NCBI RefSeq assembly: GCF_039973015.1
Contig: NZ_JBDWLT010000007.1
Span: 230,416 to 294,415, forward strand
Length of the DNA stretch: 64,000 nt
Direction of reading: 5' to 3'
Source: Parvibaculum sp039973015
GTDB lineage: Bacteria; Pseudomonadota; Alphaproteobacteria; Parvibaculales; Parvibaculaceae
The translations under genes and the position numbers were made by a program. Of the stretch, positions 1 through 8,007 are shown in pieces; position 1 is the first letter of the stretch; every line of letters starts with the position of its first letter. The notes beneath the pieces were generated by a model. That model made no database searches. It was not told the DNA's origin and saw only the letters and a program-made list of their open reading frames with translations.

Positions 1-71
1 GCCGTGTTGTCTTCGGTGGGACGCGAGTCCTTCACCTGCGTGTCTTCGTTACCGCAATATGGACAACGCAT
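1..71 (-). CDS. nrdR: Transcriptional repressor NrdR, 5' end only
   Basis: The reading frame starts at the ATG at 71 and leaves the window on the left, so only about 23 codons are visible. They begin MRCPYCGNEDTQVKDSRP, the very conserved N-terminal zinc ribbon of NrdR, with the first Cys-x2-Cys pair at residues 3 and 6. NrdR is the ATP/dATP-sensing repressor of ribonucleotide reductase genes. The gene lies 47 bases downstream of glyA on the same strand; glyA-nrdR (then ribD) is a common order in Alphaproteobacteria. The rest of the protein, including the ATP-cone, lies outside the window. Confidence 0.93.
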   Translation of the reverse strand, partial: MRCPYCGNEDTQVKDSRPTEDNT

Positions 72-118
72 GCGCTGTCAGCCCCCTCGCTATGTAACCG
101 GTCCCGCCGCGGGATGGA

Positions 119-1435
119 TTACTTCGGCCCGCCATAAATCGGAAAGCGTGTACACAGTTCGATCACGCGATCGCGAACGGCCGCTTCCACATCGACATTC
201 TTTTCATCGCCGTTCTTGGCCAGCCCGTCCAGCACTTCCGTGATGAGCTTGCCGATCTGGGCGAACTCCGCAACACCGAAGCCGCGCGTCGTGCCTGCTG
301 GCGTGCCGAGACGTACGCCGGAGGTAACCATCGGCTTTTCCGGGTCGAAAGGAATACCGTTCTTGTTGCAGGTGACGTTCGCACGTTCGAGCGCGGCTTC
401 CGCCACCTTGCCGGTCAGGCTCTTCGGGCGCAGGTCAACCAGCATCAGATGCGTGTCGGTGCCGCCCGAAACGATGGCAAGCCCGCCATCTGCCAGCGTA
501 GAGGCAAGCGCGCGCGCATTGTCCACAATGGACTTCGCATAGGTTTTGAAGTCCGGACGCAGCGCTTCGCCGAAGGCAACGGCCTTGCCCGCGATGACAT
601 GCATCAGCGGTCCGCCCTGGATGCCGGGGAAGATCGCCGAATTGATCTTCTTCCCGATATCCTCGTTATTCGAGAGGATCATGCCGCCACGCGGGCCCCG
701 CAACGTCTTGTGCGTGGTCGTCGTCACGATATCCGCGTAAGGAAGCGGGCTGGGATGCGCGCCGCCGGCGACGAGGCCTGCGAAATGCGCCATATCCACC
801 ATCAGCAGCGCGCCGACGCTGTCTGCGATCTCGCGGAAAGCCTTGAAGTCGATCACACGCGGATAGGCGGAACCTCCCGCGATGATCATCTTCGGCTTGT
901 GCTCTTTGGCGAGGCTCGCCACCTCGTCCATATCGATCAGATGGTCCTGCTGGCGTACACCATATTGAACCGCATTGAACCATTTGCCGGACTGGTTGGG
1001 CGCCGCCCCGTGGGTCAGATGCCCGCCTGCGGCAAGGCTCATGCCCATGATGGTGTCGCCGGGCTTCAGCAAGGCCATCATCACACCTTGGTTGGCCTGC
1101 GAACCGGAATTCGGCTGCACGTTTACATAGGCACAGTCGAAGAGCTTCTTTGCTCGTTCGATCGCCAGGTTCTCCGCGATATCGACGAATTCGCAGCCGC
1201 CATAATAGCGCCTGCCCGGATAACCCTCGGCATACTTGTTGGTCATGATCGACCCCTGCGCCTCAAGCACGGCGCGGGAGACAATATTCTCGGACGCAAT
1301 CAGTTCGATCTGGTTCTGCTGCCGGTCGAGTTCGCGCTGAATGGCATCCAGAATATCGGGATCGCTCTCCGCAAGCCCGTCCGTGAAGAAGCCGGCGAAG
1401 GTGCCTCGCCCGATGGGGGCATCGCTCAAAGACAT
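119..1435 (-). CDS. glyA: Serine hydroxymethyltransferase
   Basis: This 438-residue PLP enzyme interconverts serine and glycine with tetrahydrofolate and feeds one-carbon metabolism in the cytosol. The start was placed at the ATG at 1435 because the protein MSLSDAPIGRGTFAGFF begins there behind an AAGG ribosome binding site; the frame stays open upstream to 1678 without SHMT-like sequence. The PLP lysine is K243 in TTTTHKTLRGPRGG, and the N-terminal IELIASEN and YAEGYPGRRYYGG motifs are intact. Length matches the bacterial family. nrdR follows on the same strand. Its glycine product could supply the betaine-forming methyltransferases at 48-50 kb, but that link is inference. Confidence 0.98.
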   Translation of the reverse strand: MSLSDAPIGRGTFAGFFTDGLAESDPDILDAIQRELDRQQNQIELIASENIVSRAVLEAQGSIMTNKYAEGYPGRRYYGGCEFVDIAENLAIERAKKLFDCAYVNVQPNSGSQANQGVMMALLKPGDTIMGMSLAAGGHLTHGAAPNQSGKWFNAVQYGVRQQDHLIDMDEVASLAKEHKPKMIIAGGSAYPRVIDFKAFREIADSVGALLMVDMAHFAGLVAGGAHPSPLPYADIVTTTTHKTLRGPRGGMILSNNEDIGKKINSAIFPGIQGGPLMHVIAGKAVAFGEALRPDFKTYAKSIVDNARALASTLADGGLAIVSGGTDTHLMLVDLRPKSLTGKVAEAALERANVTCNKNGIPFDPEKPMVTSGVRLGTPAGTTRGFGVAEFAQIGKLITEVLDGLAKNGDEKNVDVEAAVRDRVIELCTRFPIYGGPK

Positions 1436-1920
1436 AAATCTACCTTTTCGTTTCGGTTCGAAAGCTTCCGGGGCCGCGAACCGGCAAGTCGCAAGGCTGA
1501 TGCATGCGCCATGGCCGTGATCCACGACCGCCCGGTTTCGATCCGCGCGTGATACCACATCTCGTCGGCCATCGCCAATTGGCCACAAATATTTGCAGAA
1601 ACAGTCTTGCGGCAGGTTTCTCCCGTCTCTCGGCCTCCCTTGAGAAGTCGCGGCTACGCATTCTGGTCGGTCAAGCAACCTTGTGTGAGTATATTTTATT
1701 CGAGAATAGAAATGATAAGTTTACTTGAAAAACTAAGCTGCATCTCCATTAACGGATATTGTAGACCGCTGATTAACCTTGTTTTCTTCAGGTTAAGACA
1801 CGCCTGAACCAAGGTGATAATCTTGATGTCCTTGCTTAAAACCGCTATACCGCGCTAGAAAAAGGCGCTTTTGTATCCGCGAAGGCGGCGGAATAACCCC
1901 CGGCAAGGCAAATTGTCGTA
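1436..1920. promoter_or_regulatory. 485-bp divergent intergenic region with an AT-rich core
   Basis: This gap separates glyA (leftward) from the MucR-like gene (rightward). About 1685-1800 is strikingly AT-rich for this genome, with many T-A steps (for example tatattttattc near 1690). Regulators of the MucR/Ros type bind AT-rich DNA and often control their own promoter, so this stretch is a reasonable autoregulatory site. The glyA-proximal part (1436-1680) is GC-rich and probably a long leader. I looked for a glycine, SAM or tetrahydrofolate riboswitch on the glyA strand and could not match any consensus. Confidence 0.4.
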
Positions 1921-2370
1921 ATGAATGAGACAAAAACTTCCGCAGCTGCGGACACAACTGAAATTCTGCGGCTGGCGACTGAAATCGTGGCAGCGTATGT
2001 AAGCAACAACGCAATGTCTGCCAACGATCTTCCCGGGATGATCCGGATTGTCCACACGACGCTCGCCAATCTCGATCACGCAGCGTCGGCGCAGGAGTCC
2101 GACCTGACCCCCGCCGTTCCGGTCAAGAAATCCGTGACAGCGGACTACATCATCTGTCTTGAAGATGGCAAGAAACTGAAGATGTTGAAGCGCTATCTGC
2201 GCTCGCAATACGGTTTCACACCTGAAGAGTACAGGGCGCGCTGGAACCTGCCCCACGACTATCCGATGGTCGCCCCGAACTATGCCGCACAGCGTTCGAA
2301 ACTCGCCAAGCAGATCGGCCTTGGACGTGTCAGCACGGAGCAACCCTCGAAATCTCGCCGGAAAAAATAA
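1921..2370 (+). CDS. MucR/Ros-family transcriptional regulator, zinc ligands degenerate
   Basis: The 149-residue product matches the MucR/Ros family in its C-terminal half: YIICLEDGKKLKMLKRYLRS is followed by TPEEYRARWNLPHDYPMVAP and KQIGLGR. Members bind AT-rich promoters and control exopolysaccharide, motility and cell-cycle genes. In Ros the zinc is held by Cys-x2-Cys and two His. Here the four positions read Cys, Asp, Tyr (KRYL for KRHL) and Gln (RSQY for THHx), so the zinc site is essentially lost. Zinc-independent members (the Ml proteins of Mesorhizobium loti) are known. The N-terminal half is probably the oligomerisation region. The AT-rich DNA upstream suits autoregulation. Confidence 0.88.
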   Translation: MNETKTSAAADTTEILRLATEIVAAYVSNNAMSANDLPGMIRIVHTTLANLDHAASAQESDLTPAVPVKKSVTADYIICLEDGKKLKMLKRYLRSQYGFTPEEYRARWNLPHDYPMVAPNYAAQRSKLAKQIGLGRVSTEQPSKSRRKK

Positions 2371-2372
2371 GG

Positions 2373-2666
2373 CTAGACGACGATCCCGCCTCCCGACGGA
2401 CCCGGCTCGCCTCCCTCCGGTCCGCGTCCGGCGCCTTTTTGCTTGTCCAGCATATAGCGCAGCTTTCGGATAGCCACGCGCTCAAGCTCGCTCCGCGCAG
2501 CGACGGAAGGTCCGACCACCGACACTTCCAGGCCCGTCGATACGTCGACAGCCGTCACCTTGACGCTGCTTCCGATCGGTATGTATTCAAAAATAACCTC
2601 ACGGCTTTCGCCGTCCGCGCCTTGCCCTCCATCTGAAGGGCTATCGCCGTTCCGGTCAGGCGGCAC
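2373..2666 (-). CDS. Small DUF6898-type protein of unknown function
   Basis: The conserved core reads REVIFEYIPIGSSVKVTAVD and continues through VSVVGP to a helix ending LRYMLDKQ. I recognise it as the short alphaproteobacterial family of unknown function annotated DUF6898. A Gly/Pro-rich tail follows. The start is uncertain: I chose the GTG at 2666, which gives 97 residues and overlaps the end of hemA by 11 bases. An ATG at 2711 would add 15 residues that belong to the antisense-free hemA overlap and look non-native. Lying directly behind hemA on the same strand, it is probably co-transcribed with it. No catalytic motif is visible. Confidence 0.72.
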   Translation of the reverse strand: MPPDRNGDSPSDGGQGADGESREVIFEYIPIGSSVKVTAVDVSTGLEVSVVGPSVAARSELERVAIRKLRYMLDKQKGAGRGPEGGEPGPSGGGIVV

Positions 2667-3867
2667 GCCGAATCTTGTGGCGTGTCCACACCTGGTCAAG
2701 CGCCGACACAAGCTCGCGCATCATGTCGTCCGTATGAACCGGGCATGGTGTGAAACGCAACCGCTCGGTTCCTCGCGGCACGGTGGGGTAGTTGATCGGC
2801 TGAACATAGATGTTGAAATCCTTCAGCAGATCGTCGCTCACCTGCTTGCAGACAACCGGATCGCCAACCATCACCGGTACGATATGGCTTTCGCACCACA
2901 TCACCGGCAGCCCTGCATCGGCCATCATCTGGCGTAGCGTCTGCGCGCGTTCCTGGTGCGTCTCACGTTCGGCATTGCTCGCCTTGAGGTGACGCACGGC
3001 CGCAAGAACACCAGCAACGAGAACCGGTGCAAGCGAGGTCGAGAAGATGAAGCCTGGTGCATACGAGCGCACGACATCGACGACATCGGACGAGGCAGCG
3101 ATATAGCCACCCATCACCCCGAATCCCTTGGCAAGCGTCCCTTCGATGATATCGACCTTGTCGAGAACGCCGTCGCGCTCCGCAATGCCGCCGCCACGCC
3201 GCCCATAGAGGCCCACCGCATGAACTTCATCGAGATAGGTCAGCGCACCGTATTTGCGCGCTAGGTCGCAAATCGCGCCAATCGGCGCAATATCGCCGTC
3301 CATCGAATAGACAGACTCGAAAGCGACGATCTTCGGCTGCTCCGGGTCGAGCGCGCTCAGCAGTTCTTCGAGATGCGCAAGATCATTGTGCCGCCACAGC
3401 CTCTTCGGGCCGCCGCCGCGCTTGATGCCTTCGATCATCGACGCATGGTTCATCTCATCCGAGATGATCACGCAATCGCCAAGAATACGCGCCAGAGTCG
3501 AAAGCGTCGCGTCGTTTGCAGCATAACCCGAGGTGAAGAGCAGCGCCGATTCCTTCTGATGAAGGTCGGCAATCTCATGCTCCAGTTCGACGTGATAATG
3601 CGTTGTCCCCGAAATATTGCGCGTACCGCCGGACCCGGCGCCTACTTCATCGATCGCGCGATGCATCGCCTCGATGACGGCGGGGTGCTGGCCCATGCCG
3701 AGATAGTCGTTCGAGCACCAGACCACGATGTCTCTCGTGCCTTGCGGAGTGTGGAAAGTCGCGCGCGGGAATGAGCCGCGATGGCGCACGATATCGGCGA
3801 AGACGCGGTAACGCCCTTCGTCCTTCACCGCGCTCAGCGCTTCTGAAAGTTTGCGCTCATAATCCAT
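2656..3867 (-). CDS. hemA: 5-aminolevulinate synthase
   Basis: This PLP enzyme condenses glycine with succinyl-CoA to 5-aminolevulinate, the first step of the C4 haem pathway used by Alphaproteobacteria. The 403-residue form from the ATG at 3867 (MDYERKLSEALSAVKDEGRY) fits the family length and has AGGA upstream; the open frame extends to 3966 without family similarity. The PLP lysine is K247 in GTLAKGFGVMGGY, and the glycine-rich loop GAGSGGTRNISGT is intact. hemB, the next step, lies 6.5 kb away on the other strand. The small DUF6898 gene overlaps its 3' end. Confidence 0.97.
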   Translation of the reverse strand: MDYERKLSEALSAVKDEGRYRVFADIVRHRGSFPRATFHTPQGTRDIVVWCSNDYLGMGQHPAVIEAMHRAIDEVGAGSGGTRNISGTTHYHVELEHEIADLHQKESALLFTSGYAANDATLSTLARILGDCVIISDEMNHASMIEGIKRGGGPKRLWRHNDLAHLEELLSALDPEQPKIVAFESVYSMDGDIAPIGAICDLARKYGALTYLDEVHAVGLYGRRGGGIAERDGVLDKVDIIEGTLAKGFGVMGGYIAASSDVVDVVRSYAPGFIFSTSLAPVLVAGVLAAVRHLKASNAERETHQERAQTLRQMMADAGLPVMWCESHIVPVMVGDPVVCKQVSDDLLKDFNIYVQPINYPTVPRGTERLRFTPCPVHTDDMMRELVSALDQVWTRHKIRRAA

Positions 3868-4008
3868 GACGTTTCCTGTCCTCCCCCCGGCTCCAGCGGG
3901 GATACCCACATTATTTATCACACAATACCCCCGGACCGCAGCAAGGTCACAAGCGAATTGTCGCATAAAGACATGGGGTTGGAGGCGCGGTGCAAAACGT
4001 GAAGCACC

Positions 4009-4785
4009 TTACGAGGGCCAGAGACCCCGTTCAATGAGAACCGTTTTCATCAAGGCGGGCTCATCCGTCATCAGCCCGTCCACACCGGCATCGATCAGCC
4101 GCCGCATTTCGTCGGGATCGTCGATTGTCCAGACATGCACCTGCAGCCCGAGTTCATGCGCCCGCTCCACCAGCTTGCGGTCGACAAGCGGAATTCCATA
4201 TTGCTCTACGGGAATCTGGGCGCAGCCCTCTGCGAACCCGCCAAAGACAAACCCCATCGGCCCTGCCCAGCTAGAAAAGCGCAACCGTGCCGTCGAGAGC
4301 GGCCCCATGCCGGTGCAGAGATTTGGCCCCAGCGCATCGCGGATGCCCGCCGTCCGCCGTCCCGAGAATGAATTGACGCACACGCGCTCGACCGCTTTCG
4401 CTTCCTTCAGAAGCTGGACAAGCGGTCTCGCGGCATTGTCACGCTTCGGGTCGATGTTGATCCTGATATCCGGCCAGGCCGCCAGAAGCTCTGCCATCAG
4501 CGGAATAGGCTCTGTCCCCGCGATCCGCGCCTTGCGAACCTCGGCATAGTCCATCTCCGCGATCACACCTTGCATATCGGTCACGCGATCGAGTTTGTCG
4601 TCATGGAAGGCGAGCAGAACGCCATCGCGTGTCGCATGCACGTCGGTCTCGATATAGCGGTAGCCCAAATCGACCGCGCCCTGAAAGGCGGGCATCGTGT
4701 TTTCCGGCCATGCACCTGCCCCGCCGCGATGGGCAAAGGCCAGCAATCCGTCAAATTCGAGATAGGGGAATTTCGCCGGGCGCAT
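4009..4785 (-). CDS. Glycerophosphodiester phosphodiesterase
   Basis: The 258-residue protein carries the GDPD signature: AFAHRGGAGAWPENTMPAF near residue 17, then IETDVHATRDGVLLAFHDD with the metal-binding Glu/Asp and the second catalytic His. Enzymes of this TIM-barrel family hydrolyse glycerophosphodiesters to glycerol-3-phosphate and an alcohol. No signal peptide is seen, so it should be cytosolic, like UgpQ. It ends with the usual VHVWTIDDPDEMRRLIDAGVDG. It sits 27 bases downstream of the L,D-transpeptidase gene on the same strand and may be co-transcribed. The true substrate cannot be told from sequence. Confidence 0.93.
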   Translation of the reverse strand: MRPAKFPYLEFDGLLAFAHRGGAGAWPENTMPAFQGAVDLGYRYIETDVHATRDGVLLAFHDDKLDRVTDMQGVIAEMDYAEVRKARIAGTEPIPLMAELLAAWPDIRINIDPKRDNAARPLVQLLKEAKAVERVCVNSFSGRRTAGIRDALGPNLCTGMGPLSTARLRFSSWAGPMGFVFGGFAEGCAQIPVEQYGIPLVDRKLVERAHELGLQVHVWTIDDPDEMRRLIDAGVDGLMTDEPALMKTVLIERGLWPS

Positions 4786-4812
4786 GTTTCGTTTCGCCTG
4801 CCGCTCTGATTG

Positions 4813-6240
4813 TCAGTCGTTGAGCGCGCTCGTATTCACGCCACCGTCACGATCATACACGTCGTCCCGGAAATTCACGACCCCGCCCGGCGCCGCCCAT
4901 GCCGTGAGATAGACGAGATAGATCGGCACCGGCTTGCCAAGCGACACGTTTCGGTAGTGCCCTGCATCGACCATTCCTTCCACACGCTGCTCATCCCAGC
5001 TGGCGTCGTCACCCGCCACAAGCCATGTGACGAGCCCGCGCACATTGCGCACTCGCACACAGCCCGAACTGAAGTTTCGCTCCTGCCGTCCAAACAGCGT
5101 CTTGGTGGGGGTATCGTGCAGGAAGATCGCATCATTGTTCGGGAAGTTGATCTTGAGCGAGCCAAGCGAGTTCCCGGGCCCGGGATCTTGCCGGAGATAA
5201 TAGGCCTCGTTCACGCGCGGGTTGGACCAGTCGATTTTCGCCGGGTCGAGTTCGCGGATGTTGTCGCCCCAGCCCTGCATCACGCGAATGCCCTGGCGCT
5301 TCAGATAACCCGGATTGGCGCGAATCTTGGACAACATGTCCGCCATCGCGATGGACTTCGGCACATACCAGTATGGATTGAATGTGATCGACGTCACCTG
5401 GCTCGTGATTTCCGGCGTCTGCCGCGTCTGTTTGCCGACAATCACCCGCTCGTTGAACTCGACCGTGCCGTTGTTCACCGCCTCGACTTCCTGTCCCGCG
5501 ATATTCACGAAGACATAGCGCCGCTCAATCTTCGGCATCAGCGCAGAGAGCCGGCGGATATTGATTTCGAGCTGCCGGATGCGCGTGTGAACGCCAACCG
5601 CCATCGCCGCAACCGTCCGCCGTCCCACGATGCCATCGGGCTCGAGCCCGTTGCGGGTCTGGTAGCGTTTTACCCCTTCCACCACGGCATCGTCATAGAC
5701 ATAGGCATCGCCGGGCGTCGTAATCATATCGCCCGTCGCAACAAGTCGCTCCCGCACCTGCGCGACGCGCGCATCGCGCACACCGAGTTCGAGCCTCTCG
5801 CCTGCGGACACTCGTGGCCATCCGCCCGATGCGGCAATATTCCGGTAGCGCTCGATTGCCGCCGTCATGGCGGCGATGGATTGTTCGCTGAGGGTCGGCG
5901 TCAATGTCCGTTGAAGCGGCGCTGTCTCCTCGAAACTGTCGGGAACCGGATCTGACTCGGGTGCCGTATTCGTCGCCCACGGATCGACCCAGTTCGTTTC
6001 CTGCACGCCATAGGAGGTTGTCCCCTCGGCGAATGCCGGCCCCACCAAAAGCGATGCAAACGGCAGAACCAACAGCAAGGCAAATACGGCGAAACCTCGC
6101 CCGGCAAAATTGGAAAACGCCTTTTTCACACAGCCCCGCAGCAATCCGCCGGAAGCCCCTCCGGCACGAACACAGGCCCCCGGTTTACCATTTCGGGACA
6201 CCGGGCGCATCTCACCAACGCTATTCATGCAGATTGTCAT
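4813..6240 (-). CDS. L,D-transpeptidase with peptidoglycan-binding domain (LdtP/YcbB-like)
   Basis: The 475-residue precursor has a hydrophobic export segment at about residues 47-71 ending in PAFA, a peptidoglycan-binding-like region (AVVEGVKRYQTRNGLEPDGI, about 190-210), and a YkuD catalytic domain. The active site reads HDTPTKTLFGR then SSGCVRV, with His375 and the nucleophile Cys394. Such enzymes form 3-3 crosslinks or attach proteins to murein in the periplasm. The start may be M1 or M5 (6228). The gene lies next to an LdtR-type regulator, the arrangement described for ldtP in Liberibacter and rhizobia, so it is the likely LdtR target. Confidence 0.93.
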   Translation of the reverse strand: MTICMNSVGEMRPVSRNGKPGACVRAGGASGGLLRGCVKKAFSNFAGRGFAVFALLLVLPFASLLVGPAFAEGTTSYGVQETNWVDPWATNTAPESDPVPDSFEETAPLQRTLTPTLSEQSIAAMTAAIERYRNIAASGGWPRVSAGERLELGVRDARVAQVRERLVATGDMITTPGDAYVYDDAVVEGVKRYQTRNGLEPDGIVGRRTVAAMAVGVHTRIRQLEINIRRLSALMPKIERRYVFVNIAGQEVEAVNNGTVEFNERVIVGKQTRQTPEITSQVTSITFNPYWYVPKSIAMADMLSKIRANPGYLKRQGIRVMQGWGDNIRELDPAKIDWSNPRVNEAYYLRQDPGPGNSLGSLKINFPNNDAIFLHDTPTKTLFGRQERNFSSGCVRVRNVRGLVTWLVAGDDASWDEQRVEGMVDAGHYRNVSLGKPVPIYLVYLTAWAAPGGVVNFRDDVYDRDGGVNTSALND

Positions 6241-6444
6241 GAAACATGTCGCATTCAGGGTCAGGATTCGGAATTCTGGCCCGGAAAAGGCCGGACTTCC
6301 CGTCTTGCGTGATGGAAATGCAACTATCGTGCTGCCTCACCCCGCCCGGAAAGCCGGGAAATAGAGAGGGAAGCACAAATCGAAAACACCAAAAGCCCGC
6401 GCCCTTGAAGACGCAGGCATGGCCCTCGCGTGAGGTAACGGCGC

Positions 6445-6957
6445 CTAGAGACGGAAGCGAATCTGGTCGGTCCAGAAGCGCTCGAGCTTGTAGAGCGTGG
6501 CATTCGCCTGCCGCAGCTCTTCGCTCGAAATGTCGCCCACCTCGTTCAGCATCGCGCAATGCTTGTTGTAAACCTCGTCGATCGCCGCACAGATCGCGCG
6601 GCCCTTCTCCGTCAGCCGGACGCGAACCGAACGGCGGTCCGAGCGCGAACGCTGATGATGGATATAACCGGCCTCGACAAGCTTCTTCAGATTGTAGGAC
6701 ACGTTGGAGCCGAGATAGTGGCCGCGCGTCCGGAGCTCGCCGGCGGTCATTTCGGAATCGCCAATGTTGAAAAGAAGAAGCGCCTGCACACTGTTGATCT
6801 CTGAACAGCGGATGCGATCGAGCTCGTCCTTGATCACGTCGAGCAGCCGCCTGTGGAGACGTTCCACATAGGTCAGCGTTTCAAGATAAGCGATCTTGCG
6901 GTCGGGATCCTTCTGATCCCCAACGGCCGGTTCGCTCTTAAGATTGGTCATACCCAT
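6445..6957 (-). CDS. ldtR: MarR-family regulator of the LdtR type
   Basis: The 170-residue product is a winged-helix MarR protein. The segment VERLHRRLLDVIKDELDRI, the phrase INSVQALLLFNIGD, the wing RSRSDRRSVRVRLTEKG and the ending LERFWTDQIRFRL match what I remember of LdtR from Liberibacter asiaticus and Sinorhizobium. That protein regulates the neighbouring L,D-transpeptidase gene and osmotic tolerance. Here the transpeptidase gene follows 204 bases downstream on the same strand, supporting the assignment. The ATG at 6957 was chosen for the G-rich site 6-7 bases ahead; the ATG at 6951 is equally possible. The open frame reaches 6999 but the extra residues look non-coding. Confidence 0.87.
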   Translation of the reverse strand: MGMTNLKSEPAVGDQKDPDRKIAYLETLTYVERLHRRLLDVIKDELDRIRCSEINSVQALLLFNIGDSEMTAGELRTRGHYLGSNVSYNLKKLVEAGYIHHQRSRSDRRSVRVRLTEKGRAICAAIDEVYNKHCAMLNEVGDISSEELRQANATLYKLERFWTDQIRFRL

Positions 6958-7094
6958 TGGGTGCCCCCAAAACCTCACGCAAAAACTCAATGACGGCACT
7001 TTCTGTGCCGCACTGCGCTACATTATGCGTGAGCCCCTAACGAGGCCTTAAGCGATCCAGCACGAATGCCGAAGCGAACTCATTATGATTAAGG

Positions 7095-7985
7095 CTATAT
7101 TTCACCGCGGATGAGCTTGATGATGCCCGAGAAATCGAGACCCTCCTCACCCGCGGCCTCCATCAGCGCATAGAGCTGCGCCGCCTGCGCCCCGAGCGGA
7201 ATGGGGGTGCGTGACGTCTTGGATGCATCTTGCGCGAGCCGGAGATCCTTCAGCATCATCGCCGCCGAAAAGCCCGGCTGGTAGTTCCGGTTCGCGGGTG
7301 ATGCGGGCACCGGCCCCGGCGCCGGGCAGTAGGATGTCATCGACCAGCATTGGCCGGATGCCGTCGACGAGATATCGAACAGCGTTTGCGCATCGAGCCC
7401 CAGCTTCTCGCCGAGGACGAAGGCTTCCGATACACCGATCATCGTGATGCCGAGGATCATATTGTTGCAGACCTTGGCGACCTGCCCGTTTCCCGCGGCC
7501 CCCGCATGGAAAATGTTCTTGCCCATCTTTTCGAGAATGGGTTTCGCCTTCGCGAAGGCTTCTTCCGTCCCGCCGGCCATGAAGGTGAGCGTACCCGCTT
7601 CCGCGCCGCCGACACCGCCGGAAACGGGTGCATCGATCATCGTCATGCCCGCCTGCTCCGCCGCCGCGATGGTCTCGCGCGCCGAAGGAATATCGATGGT
7701 CGAGCTGTCGATGAAGACGGTGCCCTTGCGCGCCGATGAGATCAGCCCGCCCTCGCCCATATAGACAGCACGCACATGTTCGCCAGCCGGCAACATGGTT
7801 ACGACGAAATCGACGTCGCGTGCCGCATCGCTCGCACTCTCCGCCTTCTCCGCACCCGCCTCGACGAGCGCAGAAACAGCCCCCGCCGCGAGATCGAACA
7901 CCTTGAGCTTGTGTCCGTCCTTAACGAGGTTCCGCGCCATCGGCCCGCCCATATTGCCAAGCCCGATAAATCCGATCGCCGCCAT
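7095..7985 (-). CDS. mmsB: 3-hydroxyisobutyrate dehydrogenase
   Basis: This 296-residue NAD-dependent enzyme oxidises 3-hydroxyisobutyrate to methylmalonate semialdehyde in valine degradation. It opens with the Rossmann motif IGFIGLGNMGGPMARNL and has the substrate-binding DAPVSGGVGGAEAGTL and the catalytic-lysine segment GNGQVAKVCNN. The ATG at 7985 has GGGAG seven bases ahead and gives the standard length; an in-frame ATG at 8003 is less likely. It is the last gene of a three-gene operon with the hydrolase and acyl-CoA dehydrogenase upstream, which fixes its pathway. It differs clearly from the paralogue at 13204-14073. Confidence 0.95.
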   Translation of the reverse strand: MAAIGFIGLGNMGGPMARNLVKDGHKLKVFDLAAGAVSALVEAGAEKAESASDAARDVDFVVTMLPAGEHVRAVYMGEGGLISSARKGTVFIDSSTIDIPSARETIAAAEQAGMTMIDAPVSGGVGGAEAGTLTFMAGGTEEAFAKAKPILEKMGKNIFHAGAAGNGQVAKVCNNMILGITMIGVSEAFVLGEKLGLDAQTLFDISSTASGQCWSMTSYCPAPGPVPASPANRNYQPGFSAAMMLKDLRLAQDASKTSRTPIPLGAQAAQLYALMEAAGEEGLDFSGIIKLIRGEI

Positions 7986-8007
7986 GCTTTGCTCCCTCGC
8001 CATCCGC

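Noticed and set aside
102..114. Palindrome TCCCGCCGCGGGA between glyA and nrdR as a terminator
   Set aside because: The stem is short, has almost no loop and no T-run on the minus strand.
449..1552. 367-codon open frame antisense to glyA
   Set aside because: glyA is certain on the other strand and this frame shows no domain.
1436..1700. Riboswitch in the glyA leader
   Set aside because: No glycine, SAM-II or tetrahydrofolate riboswitch core could be matched.
2667..2711. N-terminal extension of the DUF6898 protein from the ATG at 2711
   Set aside because: The extra residues overlap the hemA coding end and look unlike the family; the GTG at 2666 is simpler, although not proven.
3880..3960. 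FNR/FixK-like box upstream of hemA
   Set aside because: The nearest match (TTGTGTGATAAATAA) keeps only one half-site of TTGAT-N4-ATCAA.
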